Below are positions 1-9,422 of a stretch of DNA of 64,000 nucleotides, in pieces; positions within the stretch are counted from its first letter, which is position 1; every line of letters starts with the position of its first letter. The stretch is from CAZISM01 sp964541895 (GTDB taxonomy: Bacteria; Zhuqueibacterota; Zhuqueibacteria; Residuimicrobiales; Residuimicrobiaceae): the NCBI GenBank assembly GCA_964541895.1, contig CAZISM010000005.1, forward strand, positions 1 through 64,000, in the 5' to 3' direction. The notes below the pieces were generated by a model. It did not search any database and was not told the origin of the DNA. It saw nothing but the letters and a program-made list of their open reading frames with translations. The position numbers and the translations under genes were made by a program.

Positions 1-14
1 GCAATGACAGGGAT
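1..14. repeat. Edge of a dispersed-repeat-like sequence
   Basis: The window opens with GCAATGACAGGGA, which is also found at 59404-59416 inside a repeat-like intergenic element. The shared text suggests the window starts inside another copy of that element. Only the edge is visible, so the assignment is tentative. The rest of the stretch up to base 146 holds no gene that I recognise. Confidence 0.4.
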
Positions 15-146
15 AGGCGAGATTGACACGCTCCCTTTTGGACCTGTCTTTTCACAACAGCAGCTCCTCCGCTCCTTTCCGCTCCGGCGCCTCCTCACCC
101 TCTCTTTTGCCCTTTTTTCAGCAACAAAAATTGTGTATATTTATCC

Positions 147-1634
147 ATGAAAAATCTGGAAAAGTATTTTGCCCCGTTCCGCCGCAACACCATCGGCCAC
201 GATTATGTGTTTACCTCGCCGTATGGCGAGAAACAGTTGATCTATGCCGACTGGACCGCCAGTGGCCGTCTCTATGCCCCCATCGAGCGAATTCTGCTGA
301 AGAAATTCGCTCCCTTGGTGGGCAACACCCATTCCGAATCCAGCATTACCGGCGTGAGCATGACGCAGAGTTATCATCTGGCGCAGAAAATCATCAAGAA
401 ACACGTTCATGCCACGGCGGACGACGTGATTCTCACCTCCGGCTCCGGCATGACGTCGGCGATCAACAAATTCCAGCGCATATTGGGCTTGAAATTGCCG
501 GAACAGCTGGCCCCCCGTCTCAAGGTGACGGCCCGGGAAAAACCGGTCGTCTTTCTCACACATATGGAACATCACTCCAACCAGACCACCTGGTTGGAAA
601 CCATCGCCGACGTGGTGGTGGTTCCGCCTGATCAGAACGGACTGGTGGATCTGCAGGCGCTGGAAAGGACGGTGCGCAACTACCAGCATCGTCCCAACAA
701 AATCGGTTCGTTCACCGCCTGCTCCAATGTGACCGGCATTCGCACATCGTATCACGACATGGCCCGAATCATGCACGCCAACCAGGGGCTCTGCTTTGTT
801 GATTTCGCCGCCTCGGCACCCTATGTGGATATCGACATGCACCCCGCAGATCCCGAAGCCCGACTGGACGCCATCTTTTTTTCACCGCACAAGTTTCTCG
901 GCGGACCCGGAGCCACCGGCGTGCTGGTGTTCAATTCCAACCTCTATCAGCTGCGCGTGCCCGATCAGCCGGGCGGCGGCACCGTCAGCTGGACCAATCC
1001 CTGGGGCCAGCACAGTTATATCAAGGACATCGAAATCCGTGAGGACGGCGGCACGCCGGCGTTTCTGCAAACCATCCGGGCCGCTTTGGCGGTTCGTTTG
1101 AAGGAAGAGATGGGTGTGCAATACATGTTGCACCGCGAAGAAGAGATGCTGCCGAAACTATTCGATCGCCTGCTGCGGATTCGCGGTATGCATATTCTGG
1201 CGGAACACGTCCGGGATCGGTTGGCGGTGGTGTCGTTCTATGCGGAGAACGTGCACTATAATCTGTTCGTCAAACTGTTGAACGACCGTTTTGGCATCCA
1301 GGTGCGCGGCGGTTGCTCCTGTGCCGGCACCTACGGCCATTATCTGCTGCACGTGGATCCGCGCCGCTCGGCCGATATCACTCACAAAATCGACAGTGGC
1401 GACCTTTCTGAAAAACCGGGCTGGGTGCGGCTCTCCCTTCATCCGACCACCACCGACGTGGAACTGGACTATATCGTGCACGCCATCGCCGAAACCAGCC
1501 GCCGCGCCGCAACATGGAGCGGCGAGTATCGCTATGATCCGCACAGCAACGAGTTTCACCACCGCAAGGAAAATACCGGCGACTATGGCGCTGTCGAAGA
1601 GTGGTTCCGGTTGCGCAGGTTGCCGCGATCCTGA
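147..1634 (+). CDS. Class V aminotransferase (cysteine desulfurase/selenocysteine lyase-like)
   Basis: A 495-residue PLP enzyme of the class V aminotransferase superfamily. The Schiff-base lysine is K249 in SPHKFLGGPG. A His-rich THMEHHSN stretch near residue 133 matches the cofactor-stacking region. RGGCSCAG near residue 390 resembles the loop that carries the catalytic Cys in cysteine desulfurases. The protein is about 90 residues longer than typical SufS, with insertions and a charged C-terminal tail, so it may be a specialised relative rather than the housekeeping enzyme. No suf or isc partner is adjacent. No Shine-Dalgarno sequence precedes the ATG; the upstream sequence is AT-rich, so the start is likely but not certain. 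Substrate is unknown. Confidence 0.85.
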   Translation: MKNLEKYFAPFRRNTIGHDYVFTSPYGEKQLIYADWTASGRLYAPIERILLKKFAPLVGNTHSESSITGVSMTQSYHLAQKIIKKHVHATADDVILTSGSGMTSAINKFQRILGLKLPEQLAPRLKVTAREKPVVFLTHMEHHSNQTTWLETIADVVVVPPDQNGLVDLQALERTVRNYQHRPNKIGSFTACSNVTGIRTSYHDMARIMHANQGLCFVDFAASAPYVDIDMHPADPEARLDAIFFSPHKFLGGPGATGVLVFNSNLYQLRVPDQPGGGTVSWTNPWGQHSYIKDIEIREDGGTPAFLQTIRAALAVRLKEEMGVQYMLHREEEMLPKLFDRLLRIRGMHILAEHVRDRLAVVSFYAENVHYNLFVKLLNDRFGIQVRGGCSCAGTYGHYLLHVDPRRSADITHKIDSGDLSEKPGWVRLSLHPTTTDVELDYIVHAIAETSRRAATWSGEYRYDPHSNEFHHRKENTGDYGAVEEWFRLRRLPRS

Positions 1635-1784
1635 TTCGACAGCCGGCAGCAAATGCCGGGCGCTGCAAAGGGCAGGGACACGTTCGACCCCTTTGCGCAA
1701 TAATTGATCCGCAAACCAATACCTGTGCACATGAACCGGCCGTTGTTGGCACACTTTGACAGCGGTTCTGTTTTGGGAGATGTT

Positions 1785-3566
1785 ATGCCGCTTTTTATTC
1801 AGGGCTGGCTGCTGTTGTTCTCAGCCGTTGCCGGCGCCGCACCCGTCGTCCATATTCGCATCAACCAGGTCGGCTATCTGCCGGACGAGGCCAAGATCGC
1901 CATCGCTTTTTCAGACCAGGAGTGTCGATCCTTGAAATTCGAGCTGGTCGATGCGCAAACCGGCAAAGCCGTTTGGGGACCCTCACGCCTGGGCCGTTCG
2001 CTGGGCGCCTATGGCCGCTTTGGTTATCATTATGCTCTTGATTTCTCTTCCTGCATAAAAGCCGGTCAATATCAAATTCGCGTGCTGAACAGCAAGGCGC
2101 TCTCACTGGCGTTCCATATTGGCCCGGATGTTTATGACGACTATGCAGAGGTGATCCTGAAATATCTACGCCAGCAGCGCTGCGGCTATAATCCGTTTCT
2201 GGATAAGGCCTGTCATAAAAAAGATGGCCGCACCATGTATGGCCCCATGCCGGACGGCACCTATATCGACGTCAGCGGCGGCTGGCACGATGCCGGCGAC
2301 CATTTGCGTTACCTGATGACCTCAGGCAATACGGTGTGCCGGCTGCTTTTTTCATATCGCGAAAACAAAAACATTTTTATCGACCGCCACGACTATTGGG
2401 GCCATCCGATCGCCAACGGCCTGGCGGATGTGCTCGATGAAGCCAAATGGGGGCTGGACTGGATGCTGAAAATGCACCCGCAGCCGGATCAGCTTTTTCA
2501 TCAGGTGGCGGACGACCGCGACCATATGTATTTTGAATTGCCCAATGCCGACAGCACCGATTACGGTTGGGGCAAAGGCCAGTATCGCGTGGTCTATTAC
2601 GCCAACGGCAAACCGCAGGGTCTGTTCAAATACCAGAACACCTCCACGGGCATCGCCAACCTGGCCGGTCGTTATGCCGCGGCCATGGCCATGGCGGCTG
2701 AGATCTGGGCGAACGATCTACACAATCCCGGCTATGCGGCCATCTGTCTGCAAGCAGGCCGGGAAGTGTACGACATGGGCAAAAGGCAGCCCGGCTGTCA
2801 GGAGGGCACGCCGTGCCGCGCACCCTACCGCTATCACGAGATCACCTGGCTGGATGATATGGAATGGGGCGCCGCCCAGCTATTCAAGGTAACCCGCGAA
2901 GCCCATTATCTTGCCGATGCAAAACGTTTTGCCCGTAAGGCGGCTGCGCAATCATGGTTCGGCGCGGATAGCGCCCGTCACTATGAATTCTATCCCTTTA
3001 TGAATCTCGGCCATTATGCCCTGTTTCCGCTGGTCGAGAAGGCGTTTCAGGATACCTTGGCCGGGTATTATCGGAGCGAGCTGGAGCGAGTCCGGCAGCG
3101 GGCGCAAAAAAATCCCTATCAGGTCGGCCATCCGTTCATCTGGTGCTCCAATAACCTGGCCGCCGCCCTGGTGATGGAAGGTATGCTCTATCGACAGATG
3201 ACCGGCGATGACCGTTTTCAGCCCCTGGTGTCGGCCACGTGCGACTGGCTCCTGGGTCGCAATCCCTGGGGTGCGAGCCAGTTCGTAGCCATCCCGCGCT
3301 CCGGCGGCGTCACGCCGCAGTACCCGCACAGCCTGCTGGCTCGTCTCACCGGACGTTCCATTGACGGCGGCCTCAACGACGGACCGGTGTATGCTTCCAT
3401 ATTTGCCAGTTTGAAAGGCGTCAGCCTAGAAAGGCCCGATCCGTTTGCTGCCTTTCAATCCGATATCGTCGTGTTTCATGACGATTTTTGGGATTATTCG
3501 ACCAACGAACCCACCCTGGACGGAACCGCCGAGGCCCTGTACTGGTTGGCCTGCTTTGCCCGCTGA
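1785..3566 (+). CDS. Secreted glycoside hydrolase family 9 (endoglucanase-like)
   Basis: A 593-residue secreted glycanase. The ATG at 1785 was chosen because GGGAG lies just upstream and the product begins with a signal peptide (hydrophobic core up to AVAGAAP). The frame is open further upstream, but that extension is not signal-like. An N-terminal Ig-like CelD_N domain (INQVGYLPDEAKIAIAF) is followed by the (alpha/alpha)6 catalytic domain. The DAGD motif (D169, D172) supplies the nucleophile-activating aspartates and E575 in DYSTNEPTLD is the expected general acid. GH9 enzymes cleave beta-1,4-glucans. No carbohydrate-binding module or dockerin follows. It shares the strand with the downstream amine cluster, but the intergenic inverted repeat argues for separate control. 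Confidence 0.92.
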   Translation: MPLFIQGWLLLFSAVAGAAPVVHIRINQVGYLPDEAKIAIAFSDQECRSLKFELVDAQTGKAVWGPSRLGRSLGAYGRFGYHYALDFSSCIKAGQYQIRVLNSKALSLAFHIGPDVYDDYAEVILKYLRQQRCGYNPFLDKACHKKDGRTMYGPMPDGTYIDVSGGWHDAGDHLRYLMTSGNTVCRLLFSYRENKNIFIDRHDYWGHPIANGLADVLDEAKWGLDWMLKMHPQPDQLFHQVADDRDHMYFELPNADSTDYGWGKGQYRVVYYANGKPQGLFKYQNTSTGIANLAGRYAAAMAMAAEIWANDLHNPGYAAICLQAGREVYDMGKRQPGCQEGTPCRAPYRYHEITWLDDMEWGAAQLFKVTREAHYLADAKRFARKAAAQSWFGADSARHYEFYPFMNLGHYALFPLVEKAFQDTLAGYYRSELERVRQRAQKNPYQVGHPFIWCSNNLAAALVMEGMLYRQMTGDDRFQPLVSATCDWLLGRNPWGASQFVAIPRSGGVTPQYPHSLLARLTGRSIDGGLNDGPVYASIFASLKGVSLERPDPFAAFQSDIVVFHDDFWDYSTNEPTLDGTAEALYWLACFAR

Positions 3567-3570
3567 CCGT

Positions 3571-3634
3571 TACTGAAAAAACAGTGGCATTTCTCAAAAA
3601 AATATAGTACACTTTTGGATATGTTTTTTCAGTA
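3571..3634. promoter_or_regulatory. 13-bp perfect inverted repeat upstream of the GS-like gene
   Basis: TACTGAAAAAACA at 3571-3583 is exactly mirrored by TGTTTTTTCAGTA at 3622-3634, with 38 bases between. The spacer contains the -10-like hexamer TATAGT. The element lies between the GH9 stop codon and the GS-like ligase start at 3669. It could be a two-site operator whose half-sites flank the promoter, or a stem acting as terminator or attenuator. The arms and their identity are directly seen; the function is inferred. Confidence 0.6.
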
Positions 3635-3668
3635 GCTGGCGTGTCGTTTCAAGTGCAGAGGATGGAGT

Positions 3669-5057
3669 ATGGGTCATTTTAACGGTCTGCGCGGCATGTT
3701 GACACCGGAAGAGCTCGCAGAGCGGGTCCGCAACGAAGAGATCGAAACCGTGGTGTTGGTATTTACCGATCATTACGGTCGTTTCCTGGGCAAACGGTTC
3801 GACGCTGAATTTTTCGTCGAACAGACCATGGAACATGGCGCCCACGCCTGTAACTATCTGCTTACCGTCGACATGGAGATGGAGCCGATCCCCGGCTACG
3901 AATACGCCAACTGGGAAACGGGCTATGGCGACTTTCACCTGGTGCCGGACTGGAACACCCTGCGCATAGCGTCGTGGCTGGACAAAAGCGCCATGGTGAT
4001 TTGCGATGTCTATGACGAAAAGAGCAAGAGCAAGTTGCCGCTGGCGCCGCGCACCATTCTGGCCCGGCAGCTGGAAAACGCCGGCAGCCGGCAGCTGAGC
4101 GTGCTGGCCAGTTCGGAACTGGAATATTTTCTGTTCAACGAATCGTTCGCCGAGGCGGCCAAAAAAGAGTATGCCCATTTGACGCCGGCCGGCTGGTACA
4201 TAGAGGATTATCACATTCTCCAGGGCACGCGCGAAGAGAATTTCAACGCGCAGGCGCGCCGGCATTTGCGCCAGTCCGGTGTGCCGGTGGAAATGTCCAA
4301 AGGCGAATGGGGCCTCGGTCAGCACGAGCTCAACGTGCGCTACGCCGATATGCTGACCATGGCGGACCGGCACTGTGTCTTCAAACAGTGTCTCAAAGAG
4401 GTGGCGGAGAAAAACGGCATCAGCGTGACCTTTATGGCCAAGCAGGACGCGGGCCAGGCCGGCTCCAGCTGCCACATCCATATCAGTCTCTGGCAGAATG
4501 ACAAAAATCTGTTTCCCGGGACAACTCCGCTGGGCGACCTGCAGGTGTCCGATCACTTTCGCTGGTTTCTCGGCGGCTGGATTGCGCATGTGCCGGAGGT
4601 GATGGTGTTTTATGCGCCCACCATCAACTCGTACAAGCGTTATCAGGTAGGATCGTGGGCGCCGACGCGTCTGGGCTGGAGTTATGATAATCGCACAGCC
4701 GGCTTTAGAGTGGTGGGCCACGATCAGAGCCTGCGCATCGAGTGCCGCATCCCCGGCGCCGATTGCAATCCTTATCTGGCCTTTGCGGCGGCTCTGGCCT
4801 CCGGGCTGGACGGCATCGCCAACCGCATCGAACCGCCGGCTCCGTTTGTCGGCGATATCTATGCCGCGGCCCAACTGCCGCACGTGCCACGCACTCTGCA
4901 TCAGGCTGCGGACCATTTTGCCGCCAGCGATTTTGTCCGCCAGGCATTCGGCGAAGAGGTGAAAAAACATTATCTGCACTTTTATAGAACAGAATGTACA
5001 TTGTTCGATAAAGCGGTAACCGATTGGGAGAAAAAACGGTATTTTGAACGTATTTAA
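3669..5057 (+). CDS. Glutamine synthetase-like gamma-glutamyl-amine ligase
   Basis: A 462-residue protein of the glutamine synthetase I fold, in the subgroup that glutamylates amines (PuuA, GlnA4 and IpuC types). ATP and glutamate residues are intact: E150/E152 in SSELEYF, GQHELN, H269/H271 in SSCHIHIS, NSYKR, and R356/E358/R360 in RIECRIPGADCNPYL. The N-terminal FTDHYGRFLGKR matches the form seen in PuuA-like ligases. I see no adenylylation-loop tyrosine motif, which fits a catabolic ligase rather than a nitrogen-assimilation enzyme. GGATGGAG precedes the ATG. It is followed at 39 bases by an aldehyde dehydrogenase, then an alcohol dehydrogenase and an amidotransferase. The amine substrate cannot be read from sequence. 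Confidence 0.85.
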   Translation: MGHFNGLRGMLTPEELAERVRNEEIETVVLVFTDHYGRFLGKRFDAEFFVEQTMEHGAHACNYLLTVDMEMEPIPGYEYANWETGYGDFHLVPDWNTLRIASWLDKSAMVICDVYDEKSKSKLPLAPRTILARQLENAGSRQLSVLASSELEYFLFNESFAEAAKKEYAHLTPAGWYIEDYHILQGTREENFNAQARRHLRQSGVPVEMSKGEWGLGQHELNVRYADMLTMADRHCVFKQCLKEVAEKNGISVTFMAKQDAGQAGSSCHIHISLWQNDKNLFPGTTPLGDLQVSDHFRWFLGGWIAHVPEVMVFYAPTINSYKRYQVGSWAPTRLGWSYDNRTAGFRVVGHDQSLRIECRIPGADCNPYLAFAAALASGLDGIANRIEPPAPFVGDIYAAAQLPHVPRTLHQAADHFAASDFVRQAFGEEVKKHYLHFYRTECTLFDKAVTDWEKKRYFERI

Positions 5058-5096
5058 TCAACAGAAACAACTCTTAATATTTGGAAAGGATCTGCT

Positions 5097-6491
5097 ATGG
5101 GAAAGACATTAAAGGTCATTTCTCCGGTTGACGAAAAAGTGTACATCGAGCGTCCTTTTGCCGCTGCGGCCGACATCGAGCAGGCACTGACGGCAGCCGT
5201 TAAAGCGCAAACGACGTGGCGCTCCCTTCCGGTCGCTGAGCGTCTGCCCTATATTCATGAATTCATCAAAGCGTTTAAAGAACTGGCGCCGCGCATCAGC
5301 GAAGAGTTGAGCTGGCAGATGGGCCGGCCGATCATATACGGACCCAACGAAGTGCGCGGTACGGTGGAACGCGCCACCGGCATGGCCGACCTGGCGCTCT
5401 CCTCGCTGGCGGATGTCAAGGTCGCTGACAAAGAGGGCTTTCACCGTTATATCAAACGCGACCCGTTGGGCGTGGTGTTTGTCGTGCCGGCGTGGAATTA
5501 CCCCTACCTCATCGCCGTGAACAGCATCGTCCCCGGCCTCCTCGCCGGCAATGCCATCATTCTCAAACATTCTGCACAGACCCCGCTGGTGGCGGAACGC
5601 TTCGCCGATGCCTTCAAGTCCGCCGGCCTGCCGGAAGGACTGTTCCAATACCTGCATCTGGATCATGAAGATACCTCCAAGGTCATTCTCGACAAGCGCA
5701 TCAATTTTGTCGCCTTTACCGGTTCGGTGCCGGGCGGTCATTCCATTCAACGCGTAGCAGGCGAGACGTTTATCGGCGTCGGTCTGGAACTGGGCGGCAA
5801 GGATCCGGCCTATGTTCGCGCGGATGCCAATCTGCCCTTTGCGGTGGAAAACCTGGTGGACGGCTCGTTCTACAATTCCGGCCAGTCCTGCTGCGGGATC
5901 GAGCGCATCTATGTGCACGAATCGGTCTATAATACATTTGTCGAAGGCTTTGTCGAGCTGACCAAGACCTACAAGCTGGGCAATCCGCTGGACAAAGAGA
6001 CCAATCTCGGACCCATGGCCAAACGCAGCGGCGCCGAAACGGTGCGCCGCCATATCGACCAGGCCGTGCAGATGGGCGCCAAGGCGTTGATCGATCCGGC
6101 GCTGTTCCCCAACACGAAGCTGGGTTATAATTATCTGGTGCCGCAGGTGCTGGTGAATGTGGACCATCGCATGGACGTCATGATGGAAGAGACCTTTGGT
6201 CCGGTCGTCGGCATCATGAAAGTCAAAAACGACAGCGAAGCCATCGCACTTATGAACGACAGCCCTTACGGCCTGACCGCGTCGGTCTGGACAGAGGATG
6301 AAAACGCCGCGGTGGCCGTCGCCGATGCCGTTGACACCGGCACCTGTTTCATGAACCGCTGCGACTATCTCGATCCCTATCTGGCCTGGACCGGCGTCAA
6401 AGACACCGGCCGCGGCTGTACCTTATCGACCGTGGGCTATGAACACATCACCCGGCCCAAGTCCTATCATCTGCGTATTAAAACCAAATAA
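5097..6491 (+). CDS. NAD(P)-dependent aldehyde dehydrogenase
   Basis: A 464-residue aldehyde dehydrogenase. The general base is E231 in GLELGGKD and the nucleophile is C265 in SGQSCCGIER. PAWNYPY is the conserved active-site/cofactor segment near residue 137, and the later PFG segment is METFGPVVGI. GGAAAGGA lies 6-12 bases before the ATG. It sits between the ligase and the iron alcohol dehydrogenase, so it most likely oxidises the aldehyde produced by the latter, comparable to PuuC in putrescine degradation. The succinate-semialdehyde dehydrogenase family is the nearest alternative general label. Substrate assignment is from context only. Confidence 0.9.
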   Translation: MGKTLKVISPVDEKVYIERPFAAAADIEQALTAAVKAQTTWRSLPVAERLPYIHEFIKAFKELAPRISEELSWQMGRPIIYGPNEVRGTVERATGMADLALSSLADVKVADKEGFHRYIKRDPLGVVFVVPAWNYPYLIAVNSIVPGLLAGNAIILKHSAQTPLVAERFADAFKSAGLPEGLFQYLHLDHEDTSKVILDKRINFVAFTGSVPGGHSIQRVAGETFIGVGLELGGKDPAYVRADANLPFAVENLVDGSFYNSGQSCCGIERIYVHESVYNTFVEGFVELTKTYKLGNPLDKETNLGPMAKRSGAETVRRHIDQAVQMGAKALIDPALFPNTKLGYNYLVPQVLVNVDHRMDVMMEETFGPVVGIMKVKNDSEAIALMNDSPYGLTASVWTEDENAAVAVADAVDTGTCFMNRCDYLDPYLAWTGVKDTGRGCTLSTVGYEHITRPKSYHLRIKTK

Positions 6492-6507
6492 CGGGAGTAT
6501 CTGTACT

Positions 6508-7659
6508 ATGCCAACCAAACGACGTGCGTATAATTTTCCGACCCGGATAGAGTATGGTCCGGGAGCGGTTAAAGATGTAGCCAAAACCATTCAGTCCAAT
6601 GGATTCAAAAAAGGCCTGCTGGTTTCGGACAAGGGTGTGGAACAGGCCGGTCTGGGAGACGCGGTGCGTTCCAGCTTTAAGGCGGCCGGCGTCGCTCTCG
6701 ATACATTCTCAGATGTAAAGCCGAATCCGGTGGATGACAATGTCTACGACGGCGCCAAAGCCTACAAAGAATCGGGTGCGGAATTCATCGTCGGCCTGGG
6801 CGGCGGTTCGGCCCTGGATGTGGCCAAAGCCGTCAAATGCATGGCCACCCATGACGGCCCGCTGGAAAAATATGATGACATGAAAGACGGCTGGAAATAT
6901 ATTTCCAACAACATGCCGCCGTTCTATGCGGTGCCGACGACCGCCGGAACCGGCAGCGAAGTCGGCCGCAGCAGCGTCATCACCATCAAAAGCACCAACA
7001 AGAAAACCATCATCTTTTCGCCCTATTTCATGCCCAACATCGCGGTGCTGGATCCGGAATTGACGCTGACGTTGCCCCCGCACCTCACTGCTGCCACCGG
7101 CATCGATGCATTCGTGCACAATCTCGAGGCCCTGCTCACCGATTCCTATCATCCCCTGGCTGATGGCATCGCCAAAGAGGGTATGGTGCGCGGTTATAAA
7201 AATCTGTTGCCGGCCGTGCAGGACGGCAAAAACCTGGCCGCCCGCGGCGAACTGCTGATGGCCTCGGCCATGGGCGCCACGGCGTTTCAGAAAGGTCTTG
7301 GCGTCAATCACTCCATCGCCCATGCGCTCGGCGTCTATTATGACATGCATCATGGACTGGCCAACGCCATTGTGCTCACTGAAGTCATGAAGTATAACAT
7401 GGAGAACGCTACGGTGCGCGAGAAGCTGGCTGAGCTGGCGCAGGCGTTGGGTGCCGAGAAAAGCGCCGATGCCTTTATCGAGCTGTTGGGCGCCTGGCTC
7501 AAATCCGTCGGCATTCCGGACAATCTGAAAGCGGTCAAGATCGGTGCGGACAAAATCGCGGCCCTGGAAGCGTATGCTCTTGAAGATCCCTGCTGCCCGT
7601 CCAATGCGCGCAAAGTGGAAAAAGGCGATGTGGCGGCGATTCTGCAGAAACTGATATAA
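6508..7659 (+). CDS. Iron-containing (group III) alcohol dehydrogenase
   Basis: A 383-residue metal-dependent alcohol dehydrogenase. The ATG at 6508 was chosen for GGGAG nine bases upstream; it lies 16 bases after the aldehyde dehydrogenase stop. The NAD(P) motif GGGSALDVAK starts at residue 98 and PTTAGTGSEV follows. The predicted metal ligands are D200, H204, H268 and H282, with the same spacing as FucO-type enzymes. In this cluster it replaces the amine oxidase (PuuB) of the putrescine pathway, which suggests that the glutamylated substrate carries a primary alcohol. The product aldehyde would pass to the preceding gene's enzyme. The reverse reaction cannot be excluded. Confidence 0.92.
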   Translation: MPTKRRAYNFPTRIEYGPGAVKDVAKTIQSNGFKKGLLVSDKGVEQAGLGDAVRSSFKAAGVALDTFSDVKPNPVDDNVYDGAKAYKESGAEFIVGLGGGSALDVAKAVKCMATHDGPLEKYDDMKDGWKYISNNMPPFYAVPTTAGTGSEVGRSSVITIKSTNKKTIIFSPYFMPNIAVLDPELTLTLPPHLTAATGIDAFVHNLEALLTDSYHPLADGIAKEGMVRGYKNLLPAVQDGKNLAARGELLMASAMGATAFQKGLGVNHSIAHALGVYYDMHHGLANAIVLTEVMKYNMENATVREKLAELAQALGAEKSADAFIELLGAWLKSVGIPDNLKAVKIGADKIAALEAYALEDPCCPSNARKVEKGDVAAILQKLI

Positions 7660-7674
7660 CGGAACAGACACTCT

Positions 7675-8442
7675 ATGATTAAAGGCATTACGTTTGATTT
7701 ATGGGATACGGTGTTTGTGGACGATTCCGATGAACCAAAACGTGCCGCTGCCGGCCGGCCCAGCAAGCCGGTCGAGCGGCGGCAGCTCGTGCATCAGTAT
7801 CTGGACAGGATTAAAACCATCGATCGGCTGTTGGTGGATGTGGCGTACAACGCGGCGGACGCCGCGTTTCGCAAAGTGTGGCATGACCAATATGTGACAT
7901 GGACCGTTCGCGAACGGCTGGAGGTGGTGCTGAAAGCGCTGCGCCGCGAGTTGCCGGAAGCGGATTCTAAGGAACTGATCCGCTTGCACGAAGAGATGGA
8001 ACTTGAATTCCGTCCCGATTTTGTGGCCGGCGTGCACGAAGCCATTAAAACGCTTGCCGGTACCTATAAACTGGCGGTGATCTCGGACGCCATTTTCAGC
8101 CCGGGCCGGGCCTTGCGCACGCTGCTGGCCGATGAAGGATTGCTGCCGTATTTCAGCGTTTTTTTGTTTTCCGATGAATTCGGCCGTTCCAAGCCGGAGC
8201 CGTCGGTGTTTGCGGCGGCATGCCGGCAACTGAATCTGGCTCCACACGAGATCGCGCATATCGGCGACCGGGAGCATAACGATATTCTCGGACCAAAGAA
8301 AGCGGGCATGCACTGTGTGCTCTGCACGGCCGCCATCGACCGTGACAGTAAAAACACGCAGGCGGATGCCATGTTCAGCGATTATCGTCAATTGCCGGAT
8401 ATTCTTGAAACCATGAACAGATCAGAAACAGGTGGTAGATGA
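7675..8442 (+). CDS. HAD-superfamily hydrolase
   Basis: A 255-residue HAD hydrolase. Motif I is FDLWDT with nucleophile D8; motif II is VISDA; motifs III/IV are GRSKPEPSVF and IGDREHNDILGPKKAG. At the +2 position of motif I, where phosphatases have the acid/base aspartate, there is a tryptophan (W10), so a classical phosphatase mechanism is not assured. The C1-type helical cap would occupy residues of about 25-110. It lies 15 bases after the alcohol dehydrogenase and overlaps the next gene by four bases (ATGA), which supports one transcript. It may dephosphorylate or otherwise process the amine substrate; this is inference. Confidence 0.85.
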   Translation: MIKGITFDLWDTVFVDDSDEPKRAAAGRPSKPVERRQLVHQYLDRIKTIDRLLVDVAYNAADAAFRKVWHDQYVTWTVRERLEVVLKALRRELPEADSKELIRLHEEMELEFRPDFVAGVHEAIKTLAGTYKLAVISDAIFSPGRALRTLLADEGLLPYFSVFLFSDEFGRSKPEPSVFAAACRQLNLAPHEIAHIGDREHNDILGPKKAGMHCVLCTAAIDRDSKNTQADAMFSDYRQLPDILETMNRSETGGR

Positions 8443-9302
8443 ACAAGATGAAATTTATTATTGTTGACGGTTATCCTAAAGAGTCCAGAGATCAATTCGA
8501 TAGTGTCGGTATGAAGCTCGCCGCACTGCTATATGCGGATATGGTTAAGCGGTTTCTGCCGAACGCCGAGTGCGACATATATTATTCTTCCGATCCCGGT
8601 GTGGTGCTGCCGAGCGATGGCGAGATGGCGAAAGCGGCCGGCGTATTGTGGCCGGGCTGCAACCTGACCGTTTATCATGACCAGGATGAACGCGTGACCA
8701 GAATGCTGAACGGAGTGAAACAGGCGTACCGTCTCGGTGTGCCCCAGTTCGGCAGCTGTTGGGGTGCGCAGATTGCGGTGGTGGCGGCCGGCGGTAAAGT
8801 GGCGCCCAACCCCAAAGGACGGGAAATGGGATTGGCCCGCAAAGTGCACCTCACCGACGAAGGCCGGAAACATCCGATGTACGCCGGCAAACCCATGGTG
8901 TTCGAAGGGTATATCAGTCACGACGATCATATCGTCGAACTGCCGGACGGCGCTGTGTTGCTGGCAAGCAACGAATTTTCACGCGTACAGGCTGTAGCGG
9001 TTCAGCATGAACAAGGCGTGTTCTGGGCGACCCAATATCATCCGGAGTACGATCTGCACGAAGTGGCGCGGTTGATCGTCGCCCGTGAAGAACGCCTGAT
9101 TCACCACGGTTTTTTCAAAGATCACGATAACCTGACCCGGTACGTGCAGGACCTGGAAGCGCTGTATGCGGATCCGGCCCGTAAAGACCTGCGCTGGAAA
9201 TATGCCATCGATGATCATGTCCTCGATGAGACCATCCGCCAGAAAGAGTTCAGCAACTGGCTGACCGCCGTCGTCCTGCCCCGCGCTGAACAGAACGCTT
9301 GA
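8439..9302 (+). CDS. Class I glutamine amidotransferase-like hydrolase (possible gamma-glutamyl amide hydrolase)
   Basis: A 287-residue class I glutaminase-fold protein. The triad is C107 in FGSCWGAQ with H201 and E203 in TQYHPEYD. It resembles the GMP-synthase-type GATase domain but carries about 80 extra C-terminal residues and no synthetase partner. Stand-alone enzymes of this fold include PuuD, which releases glutamate from gamma-glutamyl-GABA. Next to a gamma-glutamyl ligase and two dehydrogenases, hydrolysis of a gamma-glutamyl amide is the natural hypothesis. The start codon overlaps the HAD gene stop. The C-terminal extension is unassigned. Confidence 0.82.
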   Translation: MNKMKFIIVDGYPKESRDQFDSVGMKLAALLYADMVKRFLPNAECDIYYSSDPGVVLPSDGEMAKAAGVLWPGCNLTVYHDQDERVTRMLNGVKQAYRLGVPQFGSCWGAQIAVVAAGGKVAPNPKGREMGLARKVHLTDEGRKHPMYAGKPMVFEGYISHDDHIVELPDGAVLLASNEFSRVQAVAVQHEQGVFWATQYHPEYDLHEVARLIVAREERLIHHGFFKDHDNLTRYVQDLEALYADPARKDLRWKYAIDDHVLDETIRQKEFSNWLTAVVLPRAEQNA

Positions 9303-9422
9303 GACGTATGGCTGTGCACGACCCAGCGACGGTGGTGTTTTTCCAGGTACCTGCTTGTCTGTTGATGCAGGATCTGTAAGCAAATAATCAAGATTGGCTG
9401 TGGCATTAATCATGAGGATCAC

